NCBI GenBank assembly: GCA_030536295.1 | Contig: JAUNQH010000020.1 | Location: 1 to 38,406, forward strand | Length of the DNA: 38,406 nt | Reading direction: 5' to 3' | Source of the DNA: Clostridia bacterium | Lineage (GTDB): Bacteria; Bacillota; Clostridia; Christensenellales; Aristaeellaceae | Part shown: piece after piece, positions 1 to 9,010 of the stretch | Position numbering within the stretch: position 1 is the first letter of the stretch | Layout: every line of letters starts with the position of its first letter | Made by a program: the position numbers and the translations under genes | The notes under the pieces: generated by a model | What the model saw: the letters and a program-made list of their open reading frames with translations, nothing else | What the model was told of the DNA's origin: nothing | The model's database searches: none

Positions 1-149
1 TGCTCTTCCTGCTTCTGTTTCTTCTTCTTTTCTTTCTGCTGCTCTTCCTGCTTCACTTCGACCTGTCCCTCCTGGACCTCGGTCTCTTCGGCAAAAGCCA
101 GGGTGAAAACCAGAGCCAGGGCCATCAGCAACGCAACGATCTTCTTCAT
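1..149 (-). CDS. Secreted Lys/Glu/Gln-rich protein, N-terminal part only
   Basis: Reading on the minus strand from the ATG at 149, the frame stays open to the window edge, so only about 49 residues are visible. It begins with a clear signal peptide (MKKIVALLMALALVFTLAFA, then EETE), followed by a very polar run rich in Glu, Lys and Gln, including a KEKKKKQKQEE stretch. The start is supported by an AGAAAGGA ribosome binding site about 7 bases upstream and by a good promoter at 223-251. The charged tail could be a flexible linker or coiled-coil region. The rest of the gene lies outside the window and the function is unknown. Confidence 0.7.
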   Translation of the reverse strand, partial: MKKIVALLMALALVFTLAFAEETEVQEGQVEVKQEEQQKEKKKKQKQEE

Positions 150-222
150 GACACTTTTCCTTTCTGCTGTTACATGTTGATTACTTGTATGTCGCGGAGA
201 GGATCAACCGCAACGGTTGTAA

Positions 223-251
223 AATATAGCATATCCGGCAACTGTTTGCAA
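223..251 (-). promoter_or_regulatory. Sigma-70/SigA promoter for the 149 gene
   Basis: On the minus strand a -35 TTGCAA (246-251) is followed by a 17-base spacer and a -10 TATATT (223-228), with an extended TGC before the -10. It points at the start codon at 149. Confidence 0.6.
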
Positions 252-568
252 GCCTTTGAAAAAAGCCGGATACGTTGATTTTTCTTCATTTGTTCAATGG
301 TATTTCAGCCATATTGCATACCATATTCAACATTGCGTGCAAGGCAATGTAACCGTTATTTTTGATAAAGTTACTTTTCCCGGCAATATCTCCGGCATCA
401 GTTTGTTGTTGTAACAAAAATTTAATGATTTTTGTTGACATAAACCTCTCCGTTACCGGAGATAACGCGTACCTGCTCCTGCTGACGCTGCCGCCGGCGT
501 TGTCTCCGGGCGGTATCACGGTATTGAGGAGATCAGGAAGGTCATTATGATCGGAAAACGATCATTGA
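252..568. other. Intergenic region without a convincing gene
   Basis: The only open frames here are short, lack a ribosome binding site and have no recognisable protein character. Two overlapping small dyads lie at 447-467 (TCTCCG/CGGAGA and CGTTA/TAACG), downstream of a TTGACA at 435-440. They could be an operator, but no gene start follows on the plus strand. Confidence 0.4.
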
Positions 569-600
569 AAACGGCTTCCCCGCTTTGGGAGAAGCCGTTT
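569..600 (-). terminator. Terminator after the ABC exporter operon
   Basis: AAACGGCTTC (569-578) and GAAGCCGTTT (591-600) form a 10-bp stem with a 12-base loop, just after the stop of the 615-2402 gene. The minus-strand transcript ends in a short U run. The hairpin is close to symmetrical and could also work on the plus strand. Confidence 0.7.
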
Positions 601-614
601 CTTCAGTTTTCCGT

Positions 615-2402
615 TTATTCCGCGCGGTCCGCGAACTGGCTCCGGTACAGGGAGGCGTACAGTCCGTTCTGAGCCATCAGCTCATCGTGTGTACCCATTT
701 CCATGATGTCGCCATCCTGCATATACATGATGCGGTCCGCGTCGCGGATGGTCGACAGCCGGTGTGCAATAACAAAGGATGTGCGTCCTTTCATCATTTC
801 AGCCATAGCCTGCTGGATCAGCACCTCGGTACGTGTATCCACGGAGGATGTTGCCTCGTCCAGGATCATGATGGGCGCCTTGCTCAACATGGCCCGGGCG
901 ATGGTCAGCAGCTGCCGCTGGCCCTGAGCGATATTGCCGGCGCCTTCCTGCAGCACAAACTGGTATCCGCCGGGCAGCGTCCGGATAAACGCGTCCGCGT
1001 GAGCCTGCTCTGCGGCACGGATCACTTCCTCATCAGTGGCGTCCAGCCGGCCATAGCGGATGTTCTCCATAATGGTGCCGTTGTAAAGCCAGGTGTCCTG
1101 CAGCACCATGCTGAAGATCTCGCGCAGGCGTTCCCGCTTCATGTCGCGGCTGTCCACCCCGTCGATCCGGATCGCTCCGCCCTTGACATCGTAAAAGCGC
1201 ATGATCAGGTTGATAAGGGTCGTCTTTCCGCAGCCGGTCGGACCGACGATCGCGGTCTTCTCACCGGGGTTGACCTTCACACACAGGTCATGGATCAGCG
1301 TTCTGTGCGGCTGATAGCCGAAACGGACATGGTCAAACTCCATGCGCCCCTTCAGTTCCGCGGGGAAGGCGCCGGGCTCCGGATCCTGCGTTTCCTCTTC
1401 TTCGTCCAGGAACTCAAACACACGGGTTGAAGCGGCACGGATGGTCTGGATGATACCGGTCACGGACAGCGCCTGTGTCACGGAGGAGGAGAACTGGGTC
1501 AGATACTGGGTGAAGGCCTGGATCATACCGATGGACAGTCCGCCCGCGATCGCCATCAGGGCACCGCAAAGGCAAACCAGCGTGTAGCCCAGGTTGGTGG
1601 TGTTCTGGATCACAGGGGAAAGCACATCGGCCAGGAACATTCCCTTTCTGCCGGCATCGTACAGTTCTTCGTTCTTTTCTTCAAACCCGGCCGTCACGGT
1701 CGCTTCGCGTCCGCATACCGTGACCACGTTATGGCCGGCATAGTATTCCTCCACATAGCCGTTGATCTCTCCCGTCAGCTGCTGCTGACGGTCGATCTCC
1801 TTCTGACTTTTTCCGGCGATCCTGGAAGCAAGGAACAGTGCCACAGGAATCACAGCCAGGCCCACAGCGGTCAGGATACCGTTGATGGACAGCATCGTGT
1901 ACAGCAGCACGATCACCGTGAAGACCGCGTTGATCACCTGGGTCAGCGTCTGCTGCAGGGAAGCGGAAACGGTGTTGATATCATTTGTGACCCGGGACAG
2001 GATATCCCCGTAGGAATGCGTGTCGTAATAGTTCAGAGGCAGCCGGCTCAGTTTTCTGCTCACATCGCCCCGCAGCTTTTTTACGGCGTTTTCCCCGGCG
2101 GATGTCATCAGCAGGGACGCCAGATAGGAGAACACGGAGCTCAGCAGATACGCGGCGCACATCAGGATCAGACCTGTCACAAAGCTGATCGCGCGATCAC
2201 CGGTCACATCATGGCCGAGGATCTTGCCCATGGCATCGATAGACCATCCCATATACAGCGGCGCCAGCGAAAAACAGGCGACCTGCAGGAAAGACAGGAC
2301 CACGGAAAGGATCACACGGCCGCGCCAGGGGCGCATCAGACCAAGCAGGCGGGAAACGGAGCGGTTGCTCTGAACTTCGTTTGCGGTTTTGATCTCACTC
2401 AT
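615..2402 (-). CDS. ABC exporter half-transporter, catalytic-site subunit (TM288/YheH-like)
   Basis: This is a 595-aa half transporter with an N-terminal six-helix exporter domain (about residues 20-330) and a C-terminal ATPase. Walker A is GPTGCGKT (387-394), Walker B ends ILDE with catalytic Glu516, and the switch His is H547 (IAHRLS). The signature motif is degenerate (IAQGQ, 491-495, instead of LSGGQ). This is the complement of the defects in the neighbour at 2404-4140, as in heterodimeric exporters such as TM287/TM288 and BmrCD. The ATG at 2402 is chosen because AAAGGAGG lies just upstream; a longer frame from 2444 would have no ribosome binding site. Only one base separates it from the upstream stop, so the two are cotranslated. 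The substrate is unknown; drugs or lipids are typical for the family. Confidence 0.92.
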   Translation of the reverse strand: MSEIKTANEVQSNRSVSRLLGLMRPWRGRVILSVVLSFLQVACFSLAPLYMGWSIDAMGKILGHDVTGDRAISFVTGLILMCAAYLLSSVFSYLASLLMTSAGENAVKKLRGDVSRKLSRLPLNYYDTHSYGDILSRVTNDINTVSASLQQTLTQVINAVFTVIVLLYTMLSINGILTAVGLAVIPVALFLASRIAGKSQKEIDRQQQLTGEINGYVEEYYAGHNVVTVCGREATVTAGFEEKNEELYDAGRKGMFLADVLSPVIQNTTNLGYTLVCLCGALMAIAGGLSIGMIQAFTQYLTQFSSSVTQALSVTGIIQTIRAASTRVFEFLDEEEETQDPEPGAFPAELKGRMEFDHVRFGYQPHRTLIHDLCVKVNPGEKTAIVGPTGCGKTTLINLIMRFYDVKGGAIRIDGVDSRDMKRERLREIFSMVLQDTWLYNGTIMENIRYGRLDATDEEVIRAAEQAHADAFIRTLPGGYQFVLQEGAGNIAQGQRQLLTIARAMLSKAPIMILDEATSSVDTRTEVLIQQAMAEMMKGRTSFVIAHRLSTIRDADRIMYMQDGDIMEMGTHDELMAQNGLYASLYRSQFADRAE

Positions 2403-2403
2403 G

Positions 2404-4140
2404 TTATTCCGCCTCCTTTCCGAGCTGGCTTTCCGCGATCTCACGGTAGACCGGGCAGGAAGCCATCAGTTCCTCATGTCTGCCGATGCCCATGATGTTG
2501 CCGGAATCGATCACAACGATCCGGTCGGCATCCATGACGGTGGAGATCCGCTGGGCAACGATGACCGTGGTGCACATCCGGCCTGCCGTCTGCTCTTTCA
2601 GTGCCGCGCGCAGCGCCTTGTCCGTCCGGAAATCCAGGGCGGAGAAGCTGTCGTCAAACACATAGATCTCCGGCTCCTTCACCAGTGCCCTGGCTATCGC
2701 CAGCCGCTGGCGCTGTCCGCCTGAGAAATTGGATCCGCCCTGCGCCACGGGGGCATCAAACTGCCCTTCTTTCTGCATTACAAAATCGTAGCTCTGAGCT
2801 GTCCGGACGGCCGCTTCAACGGCATACTCATCCGCCCCTTCCCGGCCAAAGGAGATGTTGCTGTCGATCGTGCCGGTAAACAGGTTGGCCTTCTGCGGCA
2901 CGAAACCGATCTTTTCACGCAGCTCTTTCTGCGGCCACTCGCGCACGTCGACTCCGTCCACAAGAACACGGCCGGCTGTGACATCATACAGTCTGGGGAT
3001 CAGGTTCACGATACTGGTCTTGCCCATGCCGGTACCGCCGATCACGGCGGTTATCTCGCCGGGTCCGGCTTTGAAGCTCAGATCGTTGACGGCCGGAACG
3101 CTGCTGCCGGCGTAGGTGAAGGACACATGATCGAACTCCAGCGTACCCTTCACGCCGGTTTCCCGCGCGGGGGTTTCCGGATCACGGATGGGATTCACCG
3201 AATCCAGGACTTCCTTGACACGGCGTGCGGAGGTGGAAGCCCTGGGCAGCATGATGAACACATAAGTCAGCATGATGGCCGCGACCATGATCTCCATCAC
3301 GTAGCTCACAATGCTCATGACTTCGCCGGTGGTGTAGTCGATGCCCTCATAGGCGCTTTCCCTGACCGCCATGAGCATCACGGCGCCGGCAGTCAGCGAC
3401 AGGATCACTGTCAGCAGCGGCATCACGAGCTGCAGCAAACGCTGGCTCTTTTTGCTCATCTTTGTGTAGTCTTCACTGACCTTATCGAACCGTTTCTCTT
3501 CAAAAGCGGTCGTGCCGAAGGCGCGGATCACGCGGGCACCGGTCAGTTTCTCCCGCGTCATCATATTGATCCGGTCCATGGTTTCCTGCATGCTGATGTT
3601 CAGCGGCAGCGAAAAGCGGCCTATCACCAGCAGCACGACAGCCATCACAGGAATGCTGACGATCAGCACCCGGGACAGGGTCGGGCTCTGGGAAAAGCTG
3701 AGCGCGATCCCCACCAGACACATGACCGGCGCGCTGATGGCGACGGACAGGCACTGGTTCAGAAACAGCTGAAGCTGGCTCACGTCGCTGTTGGTGCGCG
3801 TGATCAGGGATGAAGTTGAAAATTCGTCCATCTGGGTCTGGCTGAAGCACGTTACCCGGTCAAACACATCCGAACGCAGATCCCGGCCGATGCCGTTGGA
3901 AATATCCGCGCTGAAACGGCTGGTCATGATCCCGAAGAAGATGCCCGCGCCGACCAGAAGAAGCATCAGCCCGCATACGGAAAAGACCTGCCCCTTGTCG
4001 CCCTGCGGGATCGCGCTGTCCACCAGCACGGCGAGCAGACGGGGCCAGCCCATGGTACACACCGTGGTACCGAGTACAGTCAGGATCAGAAACAGCAGTT
4101 TTTTCCTGTATCCTTTCATGGCCTGAAATACGATCTTCAC
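2404..4140 (-). CDS. ABC exporter half-transporter, degenerate-site subunit (TM287/YheI-like)
   Basis: This is a 578-aa fused membrane-ATPase half transporter. Walker A is GGTGMGKT (368-375) and the signature FSGGQ (472-476) is canonical. The catalytic Glu after Walker B is Asp497 (VFDDSFS) and the switch His is Gln530 (IVAQRIS). These are the usual marks of the non-hydrolysing site of a heterodimeric exporter; the active site is then built from this subunit's signature and the partner's Walker motifs. It starts at a GTG (4140) with GGAAGGAG about 10 bases upstream, and is the first gene of the two-gene operon served by the promoter at 4215-4243. No regulator gene is adjacent. Confidence 0.92.
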   Translation of the reverse strand: MKIVFQAMKGYRKKLLFLILTVLGTTVCTMGWPRLLAVLVDSAIPQGDKGQVFSVCGLMLLLVGAGIFFGIMTSRFSADISNGIGRDLRSDVFDRVTCFSQTQMDEFSTSSLITRTNSDVSQLQLFLNQCLSVAISAPVMCLVGIALSFSQSPTLSRVLIVSIPVMAVVLLVIGRFSLPLNISMQETMDRINMMTREKLTGARVIRAFGTTAFEEKRFDKVSEDYTKMSKKSQRLLQLVMPLLTVILSLTAGAVMLMAVRESAYEGIDYTTGEVMSIVSYVMEIMVAAIMLTYVFIMLPRASTSARRVKEVLDSVNPIRDPETPARETGVKGTLEFDHVSFTYAGSSVPAVNDLSFKAGPGEITAVIGGTGMGKTSIVNLIPRLYDVTAGRVLVDGVDVREWPQKELREKIGFVPQKANLFTGTIDSNISFGREGADEYAVEAAVRTAQSYDFVMQKEGQFDAPVAQGGSNFSGGQRQRLAIARALVKEPEIYVFDDSFSALDFRTDKALRAALKEQTAGRMCTTVIVAQRISTVMDADRIVVIDSGNIMGIGRHEELMASCPVYREIAESQLGKEAE

Positions 4141-4214
4141 TTGTTTACAGCTCCTTCCGACAGAAAACTCTCCTGAAACCGGTTCAGAACGGAGTTGATT
4201 TTCCGTTAAAGATA

Positions 4215-4243
4215 ATCATAACACGGAAAGCGAACAGGGTCAA
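4215..4243 (-). promoter_or_regulatory. Promoter of the ABC exporter operon
   Basis: On the minus strand TTGACC (4238-4243), a 17-base spacer and TATGAT (4215-4220) precede the GTG start at 4140. Confidence 0.7.
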
Positions 4244-4474
4244 CGAAGAAACGGTCCGGATTCGTGTCAGTACTACCGGTCTTCACAGTTCTTGTCCGCG
4301 TCTGTTTCCCGGCATGACTGTTCTTTCCCCGTGGGTCTTACTCAGCATTCAGGAGTTCCGGGTGAATTGCGGTCCCGCGGTCGTTTTCCGTTCTTCCGGG
4401 TATTCACCCCGCTCCGGCTGACGCGTGACGCGAACCGCGGCGGGCAGGCATCAGAACTTCCGAAGCGCTGAATA
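4244..4474. other. Intergenic stretch, structured but no gene recognised
   Basis: This lies between two divergent promoters. It holds an 8-bp inverted repeat, GGGTGAAT (4360-4367) with ATTCACCC (4402-4409), around a G/C-rich loop, and further CCGCGG/GACGCG-type local dyads. The minus-strand open frame through it has no ribosome binding site and no family resemblance. I could not match it to tmRNA, 6S, SRP or RNase P RNA. Confidence 0.3.
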
Positions 4475-4504
4475 TTTACAATTCCGCCTTTCCGATGATA
4501 CAAT
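4475..4504 (+). promoter_or_regulatory. Probable promoter of the S41-like protease gene
   Basis: TTTACA (4475-4480), an 18-base spacer and TACAAT (4499-4504) lie about 110 bases upstream of the ATG at 4616. Confidence 0.5.
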
Positions 4505-4615
4505 ACTGTCAGCTGAAGCAGATCTATCTCATTGATGACACAGAACTGTCCGCAGCACAGGTGAGGATCGGGATCTCTGTTTTCAGCATCATCAACAACA
4601 CAACCGGAGGAAAGC

Positions 4616-6427
4616 ATGAAACGTATTCTTACCCTGTTCATCACACTGACCCTGATGCTGAGCGTGACGGCGAATGCCCCGGCGGAACGGCTGGGTGACA
4701 GTGAACTGCCGGATATCTTCTATCAAAGCAATATTGATGTTACCGGGCTGATCTCCGTATTTCCGGACGGCGTGACAGAGGTCACTTCAAAAACCCTGAC
4801 CTGCTATAACGGCGCCCCGGAAAACACGCTGGATTTCACGCTGTATTTCATGAACGGGGCGGATGATCTGCCGTTCGTCAACGTGGAAGATGTCCCGGTG
4901 ATCCTGGATGCCGCGTACAACGTTCCCGATGATGTCGGAAACCGCTACACAACGGATATCATCGGCAGTTCTCTGTATATCTCACGTGAAAACGGTTCTT
5001 TCGCGGTATTTGATTTTTCTGATCAGACGATCTGCTTTGATAACCGCAGCATGTTTGTCGCGCCTGCCGGCGTTACCGCCTGGCTGGACCTCACCAATTC
5101 GGAAAGCAAAGCCTGCGCGCCCGCGGATGCGCTTCTGTCCATGAGCGTGACCTATATGCGGACCGGCAAGATGAGTGAATTCCGTCTCGGAGACTATCAG
5201 ATCCCGATGCTCCTGATCGATCATACGGGCTATGTCCCGCTGCAGACGATCAGTGACCTTTTCCTTTCCGATATTTATTATTCCCTGCTGTACAACGGCG
5301 ATTCCATGTTTATGGCGCCCAACGGAAGCCTTACCGCCGATCCGGGCACCGGGACGCCCGGGACTTTCACGGAGCTCTACTACACAAAGGAAGCCGCTGC
5401 AAAGTCCGGCGCATTGACACAGCTGACCTACAATGAGCTCTGTCTGGTTTTGGACAGCTTCTACGGGCTGGCTGAAGAGCATCACGTGACCTCGTTTGAT
5501 GACCTGTTTATCGAGACCGGGATGATCAGCCGTCTGCTGAGCAATGATCCGGCCGATACACTTTCCGCGCTGGATGAACTGACACTCGGATTCTTCAGCG
5601 ACTACCACAGCTCGGTCACCGCGCACAGCTATCTGCTGGGCAGCAGCACCATAGGATCCGCGGCCGGAGACTACATGGGCACAATTCTGGAAAAAGAATT
5701 GACCATGATGATCAAGTATGATATTGCCCGCATGGAGCGTTATCCGGATGGGGTGCCCGGATACGAGGAATTCGGGGATACAGCGTACATCACCTTCGAT
5801 ACGTTCTATATGGATCCGACATCGACCTATACCGATATGGAATATACCAACAATTCCAAAGATACGCTGGAGCTGATCCTGTACGCCAACAGCCGGATCC
5901 TGCGGGAAGACAGTCCGATCACCAATGTGGTTCTTGATCTGACAATGAACGGCGGCGGAATGGCGGATACCGCGGTCATGACGCTGGCATGGCTGCTGGG
6001 CGGCGCAAAGCTGACGGTCAGGGACACCAGTGACGGTTCCGAGGGCACGCTGATCTACTCTTTTGACGGCAACGCGGACGGTGAATTCAATACCGAAAAA
6101 GATGCACTCGGCATGAACTGTCATATATACTGTCTGATCTCCCCGAAGAGTTTCTCATGCGGCAACCTCGTACCGGCCATGCTGAAGAACTCACACCGCG
6201 CCACACTCATCGGCGAACGTTCCGGCGGCGGCGCCTGTGTCGTTCTGCCCCTGAGCACTGCCGACGGTAATATGTTCTGCATCTCCGGTCACAAGAAGCT
6301 CTCCACCGTGCAGAACGGTATCTTCTACAGTGTGGATCAGGGCGTGGATCCGGACTTCGCGGTCAGCGATCCCGCTCATCTGTATGACCGTGAATATCTG
6401 ACCGAATATATTCATCAACTCCCCTGA
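4616..6427 (+). CDS. Secreted S41 (C-terminal processing) peptidase-like protein
   Basis: This 603-aa protein begins with a signal peptide (MKRILTLFITLTLMLSVTANA). Residues about 30-250 show no family I recognise; part of this resembles copper-amine-oxidase-like or stalk-type beta repeats (YVPLQTISDLF). The C-terminal third has S41 features: DLTMNGGG (441-448) matches the DLRxNxGG strand motif, and SPKSFSCGN places the candidate nucleophile at Ser512 or Ser514, followed by GERSGGGA (from residue 534). The Lys found in CtpA-type enzymes after this glycine motif is not obvious, so activity is uncertain. The start is set by CGGAGGAAAGC directly before the ATG. It stands alone, with its own promoter and a repeat element downstream. 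It probably acts on extracellular or cell-wall proteins. Confidence 0.8.
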   Translation: MKRILTLFITLTLMLSVTANAPAERLGDSELPDIFYQSNIDVTGLISVFPDGVTEVTSKTLTCYNGAPENTLDFTLYFMNGADDLPFVNVEDVPVILDAAYNVPDDVGNRYTTDIIGSSLYISRENGSFAVFDFSDQTICFDNRSMFVAPAGVTAWLDLTNSESKACAPADALLSMSVTYMRTGKMSEFRLGDYQIPMLLIDHTGYVPLQTISDLFLSDIYYSLLYNGDSMFMAPNGSLTADPGTGTPGTFTELYYTKEAAAKSGALTQLTYNELCLVLDSFYGLAEEHHVTSFDDLFIETGMISRLLSNDPADTLSALDELTLGFFSDYHSSVTAHSYLLGSSTIGSAAGDYMGTILEKELTMMIKYDIARMERYPDGVPGYEEFGDTAYITFDTFYMDPTSTYTDMEYTNNSKDTLELILYANSRILREDSPITNVVLDLTMNGGGMADTAVMTLAWLLGGAKLTVRDTSDGSEGTLIYSFDGNADGEFNTEKDALGMNCHIYCLISPKSFSCGNLVPAMLKNSHRATLIGERSGGGACVVLPLSTADGNMFCISGHKKLSTVQNGIFYSVDQGVDPDFAVSDPAHLYDREYLTEYIHQLP

Positions 6428-6476
6428 CCGTAAAAAAGGTTCTTCACGGAAAGTTAGGCTATAGTAAAGACCTGCT

Positions 6477-6700
6477 GCGAAGGGGTCCCGGGGGAAATCT
6501 CATTCACGACCGCCGGTGGCGGGAGTTTCGTGAATGAGTTTCTCAAGCGAAAAGGAGCAGGCTCAACAGTGTTGAGCTGCGACTATTGAGTTTGCGGATG
6601 ATTGCAAAGCCTTTTGGAAGTGGGTTGCATGCGAAGGGGTCCCGGGGGCGATCGCAAAGCCCCCGGGTCGCGCCCGCAGGCGCGAAATCCTTTTGCTGCA
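6477..6700. repeat. Repeat element: two GCGAAGGGGTCCCGGGGG copies with hairpins
   Basis: The 18-mer GCGAAGGGGTCCCGGGGG occurs exactly twice, at 6477-6494 and 6631-6648. Each copy leads into a stem-loop. The first is CTCATTCACGA (6499-6509) paired with TCGTGAATGAG (6528-6538). The second is CCCGGGGGC (6641-6649) paired with GCCCCCGGG (6659-6667), followed by a CGCGCC/GGCGCG dyad. A smaller CTCAA/TTGAG dyad lies between them. There is no ribosome binding site or protein-like frame. The arrangement suggests a dispersed palindromic repeat or a structured RNA between two convergent genes. Confidence 0.5.
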
Positions 6701-6769
6701 ATGAAGAACTGATAGCCCAGGTTTCCGTGAAGAGCCTGTTTTTTTATGATATTTTCGTTACACCGTTCC

Positions 6770-8467
6770 TTAATGCATATGGAGTTCATACACCAGATCG
6801 TCCTTTTCCCAGAAGCGGATATACATGGTCTTCTGAGCGCAGTTGACAGCTACGCCCGCACCCGTTGTATAAACATCACAGGCTTCCCGGAGCGGCATTT
6901 CATTGCCCGCGCGGTATTCGGTCAATTTTTCTGTCCAGCCGATCGCTTCCATAAACGCGGCAATGCCGGTCATCATCTCTGTGAAATTGCTTTCGTCCAT
7001 CATCCAGCGTTTATCGGAGTTCAGCAAAAGTGATCGGTCGCTGTTTCCGGGTGCCAGATGACCGTTTTCATCAACCGGCAGGATCCCGCTGATATCCGAA
7101 CGCCAGTCAATGGCGGGGTTGCCCTCATCGTCCACAAAATGTGTGACTCCGTTTTCATCCTGATAAGTATTCCGGTAATACAGGAGATACTGATACCAGC
7201 CGGCTTTTTTGATATGCTCCAGCATTTCCTCCGCGGAATCGACCTCCGTAAGTCCTTCAAGGATCATTTCCATCCTTCCGTAGCCGGAACCCATGATATC
7301 CACGGCATTCCAGGTGGGAGAAAGATAATAGTTGGCCTGTGCGGGCTGATAAGGGATATACCGCACTTCATTGCGGGCGATCTCAATGACACCGAAATTA
7401 CCGGTCGCGTCCCCGATATAATAGGCATATTGGGTCGGAATGATCGCGTTGATATATGGGGTGGATACGATATTGATGTTATTTCTCAGATACGCCAGCG
7501 CTTCATTCACGGTCGCGCAGTTGGTTGCGATCATCTGCACAAGCATATTCACCGGAACGCGTTCCTTGCCGGGATTGGTGCCGGAATTCAGATAATACCG
7601 GTCAGGTTCGCGGACATTCGCCTCAACATAAAGGCCTTCGGAATTGAGCGCATCCGTGGCAGAGAAGGCAATATAGTTCATATAATCCTTATCCTGATAT
7701 CCGGATTCCCTGAATTCATCATAAGTATAGGTATCATGGTTGTTGTACCGAAGAGAGATCGTTGAATACCTGCCGAAAGACGTATGCATCAGAAACGCCG
7801 GATAAACGGAGATCTCGTTATCCAGATTTCTGCCGATAATGACTTCACCCGCGGAATTCAGTTTCGCGCAGGCCGTGCATGCGCCGGAAGCGTCCATCAG
7901 TTCCGGATCCTTTTTGACAGACATATCTTCAAATGAACCGCCTTCATCGAGTCCCTGCCTTTTATCCTGATAGGCACGGGCAGCGTCAAAATCCGCCTCA
8001 TCAAAGTTCAGTTCAATGATATAATCGCCCAGATCCTTATAAACGCCGTTTTCATCCGGGGCAAACTGCCCGTCCAGTGTCAGATACTCCCCATCGGCGC
8101 AGTCCGGGTCATCCTCGCTGTCATCCTCCTCGTCATACCAACAGATCCGGCTGATGCGCCACAGGCCGTCATCATCCATATTCAGTGAAAACTCGGTGAT
8201 CTCGCCATAGGCCTCTATATAATCCCAGGTCGAATGGATATTATTGAGATAAATGCCCTGCGGCTGCTTCGGCGTGGTCACCGTCTGATAGGCTGTGCCA
8301 TCCCAGGTGCCAACGAACAGCCGGTAGTTTCCCTCATCATCCGCCGCGATACCGACCAGCGTCTCCTCCTTCATGGAAACCAATTCTGTGAGATGCTCAT
8401 CCGCGTTGAGCAGCGCCGTCGCGCAGCCGGGCAGCGCTGCCCCGGGACAGCGCCGCGTATGAGCCAT
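6770..8467 (-). CDS. Linear amide C-N hydrolase / choloylglycine hydrolase-like (Ntn), 5' end frameshifted
   Basis: The frame codes for most of a large Ntn-type amidohydrolase. The catalytic start region reads GACTACAKLNSAGEVIIGRN followed by LD. This fits the family pattern of a nucleophile Cys followed by GRNLD, with its conserved Arg and Asp. Long family-like segments follow, including an NxGxNPGKERVP region and a C-terminal beta-rich part ending YELHMH. The apparent ATG at 8467 has no ribosome binding site and no signal peptide. The protein's natural beginning lies in a different frame at 8397-8843, overlapping by about 70 bases. I read this as one secreted gene of about 690 residues broken by a single frameshift, either real or an assembly error. 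The substrate cannot be told; relatives hydrolyse bile salts, penicillin V or acyl-homoserine lactones. Confidence 0.7.
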   Translation of the reverse strand: MAHTRRCPGAALPGCATALLNADEHLTELVSMKEETLVGIAADDEGNYRLFVGTWDGTAYQTVTTPKQPQGIYLNNIHSTWDYIEAYGEITEFSLNMDDDGLWRISRICWYDEEDDSEDDPDCADGEYLTLDGQFAPDENGVYKDLGDYIIELNFDEADFDAARAYQDKRQGLDEGGSFEDMSVKKDPELMDASGACTACAKLNSAGEVIIGRNLDNEISVYPAFLMHTSFGRYSTISLRYNNHDTYTYDEFRESGYQDKDYMNYIAFSATDALNSEGLYVEANVREPDRYYLNSGTNPGKERVPVNMLVQMIATNCATVNEALAYLRNNINIVSTPYINAIIPTQYAYYIGDATGNFGVIEIARNEVRYIPYQPAQANYYLSPTWNAVDIMGSGYGRMEMILEGLTEVDSAEEMLEHIKKAGWYQYLLYYRNTYQDENGVTHFVDDEGNPAIDWRSDISGILPVDENGHLAPGNSDRSLLLNSDKRWMMDESNFTEMMTGIAAFMEAIGWTEKLTEYRAGNEMPLREACDVYTTGAGVAVNCAQKTMYIRFWEKDDLVYELHMH

Positions 8468-8843
8468 ATGTAAAGATCTCCCCCGGATCCATGGCAGACA
8501 ACCGCGCCGATGCCTCCTCTGTCAGAGGCACCGGCGCATAGTCGGTGACCTCCCACGGAACGCTATCGCCTTCGGACAGCGGATTGGTGACCACGGTCAG
8601 GTATCGGACATGAAGCGCGTCAGCGTCCACGCGCATCAGCCACACCTCGGCATGGTCGGCTGTTTCGTCCTGCCATTTGCCGGCACCATAGGCGGACTGC
8701 CGCCACAGCGTCCAGCCCGGAAATGCTGCCAGAGCATCCGCGGCAAGAGCCTCCTTTGTCAGCCTGTCTGCCATTGCGGCGTTCCGGACAGGCAACAATA
8801 AACAAATGCCGATCATCAAAGACAATAACAGTTTCCGCGTCAT
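8397..8843 (-). pseudogene. N-terminal fragment of the frameshifted secreted Ntn hydrolase
   Basis: The 148-aa frame starts at an ATG (8843) after an AAGACGGAAAG ribosome binding site. It has a signal peptide (MTRKLLLSLMIGICLLLPVR) and a globular segment with a WLMRVDADALHVRYL strand. It ends out of frame in a low-complexity Ala/Arg tail (SAARLRDGAAQRG). The downstream hydrolase frame is already open where this one loses sense, so the break lies between about 8397 and 8500. The GC-rich sequence there makes an indel error plausible. If the frames are joined, the product is a secreted protein with an N-terminal extension of about 250 residues before the catalytic Cys. Confidence 0.65.
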
Positions 8844-9010
8844 ATGCACTTTCCGTCTTTCCCCTTTCGCTGCCGCCGCGCTTACCGTTCGGTCTCTGTC
8901 ATGTATAATACGATATATACCGCCGGTTTCTTGCATTATTTCAACATTTGAACCGTGTCCCTCTCTTCTGTACGGACAGGCTGGATTTCTCTTCAATGAT
9001 TGCGATTGTC

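Noticed and set aside
286..519. Short open frames on both strands
   Set aside because: No ribosome binding site, no protein-like pattern, and they overlap each other.
4342..4644. A 100-codon minus-strand frame
   Set aside because: It overlaps the divergent promoter and the start of the S41-like gene, and has no ribosome binding site.
6499..6538. The first hairpin as a simple terminator of the S41-like gene
   Set aside because: No T run follows it, and it belongs to a larger two-copy repeat.
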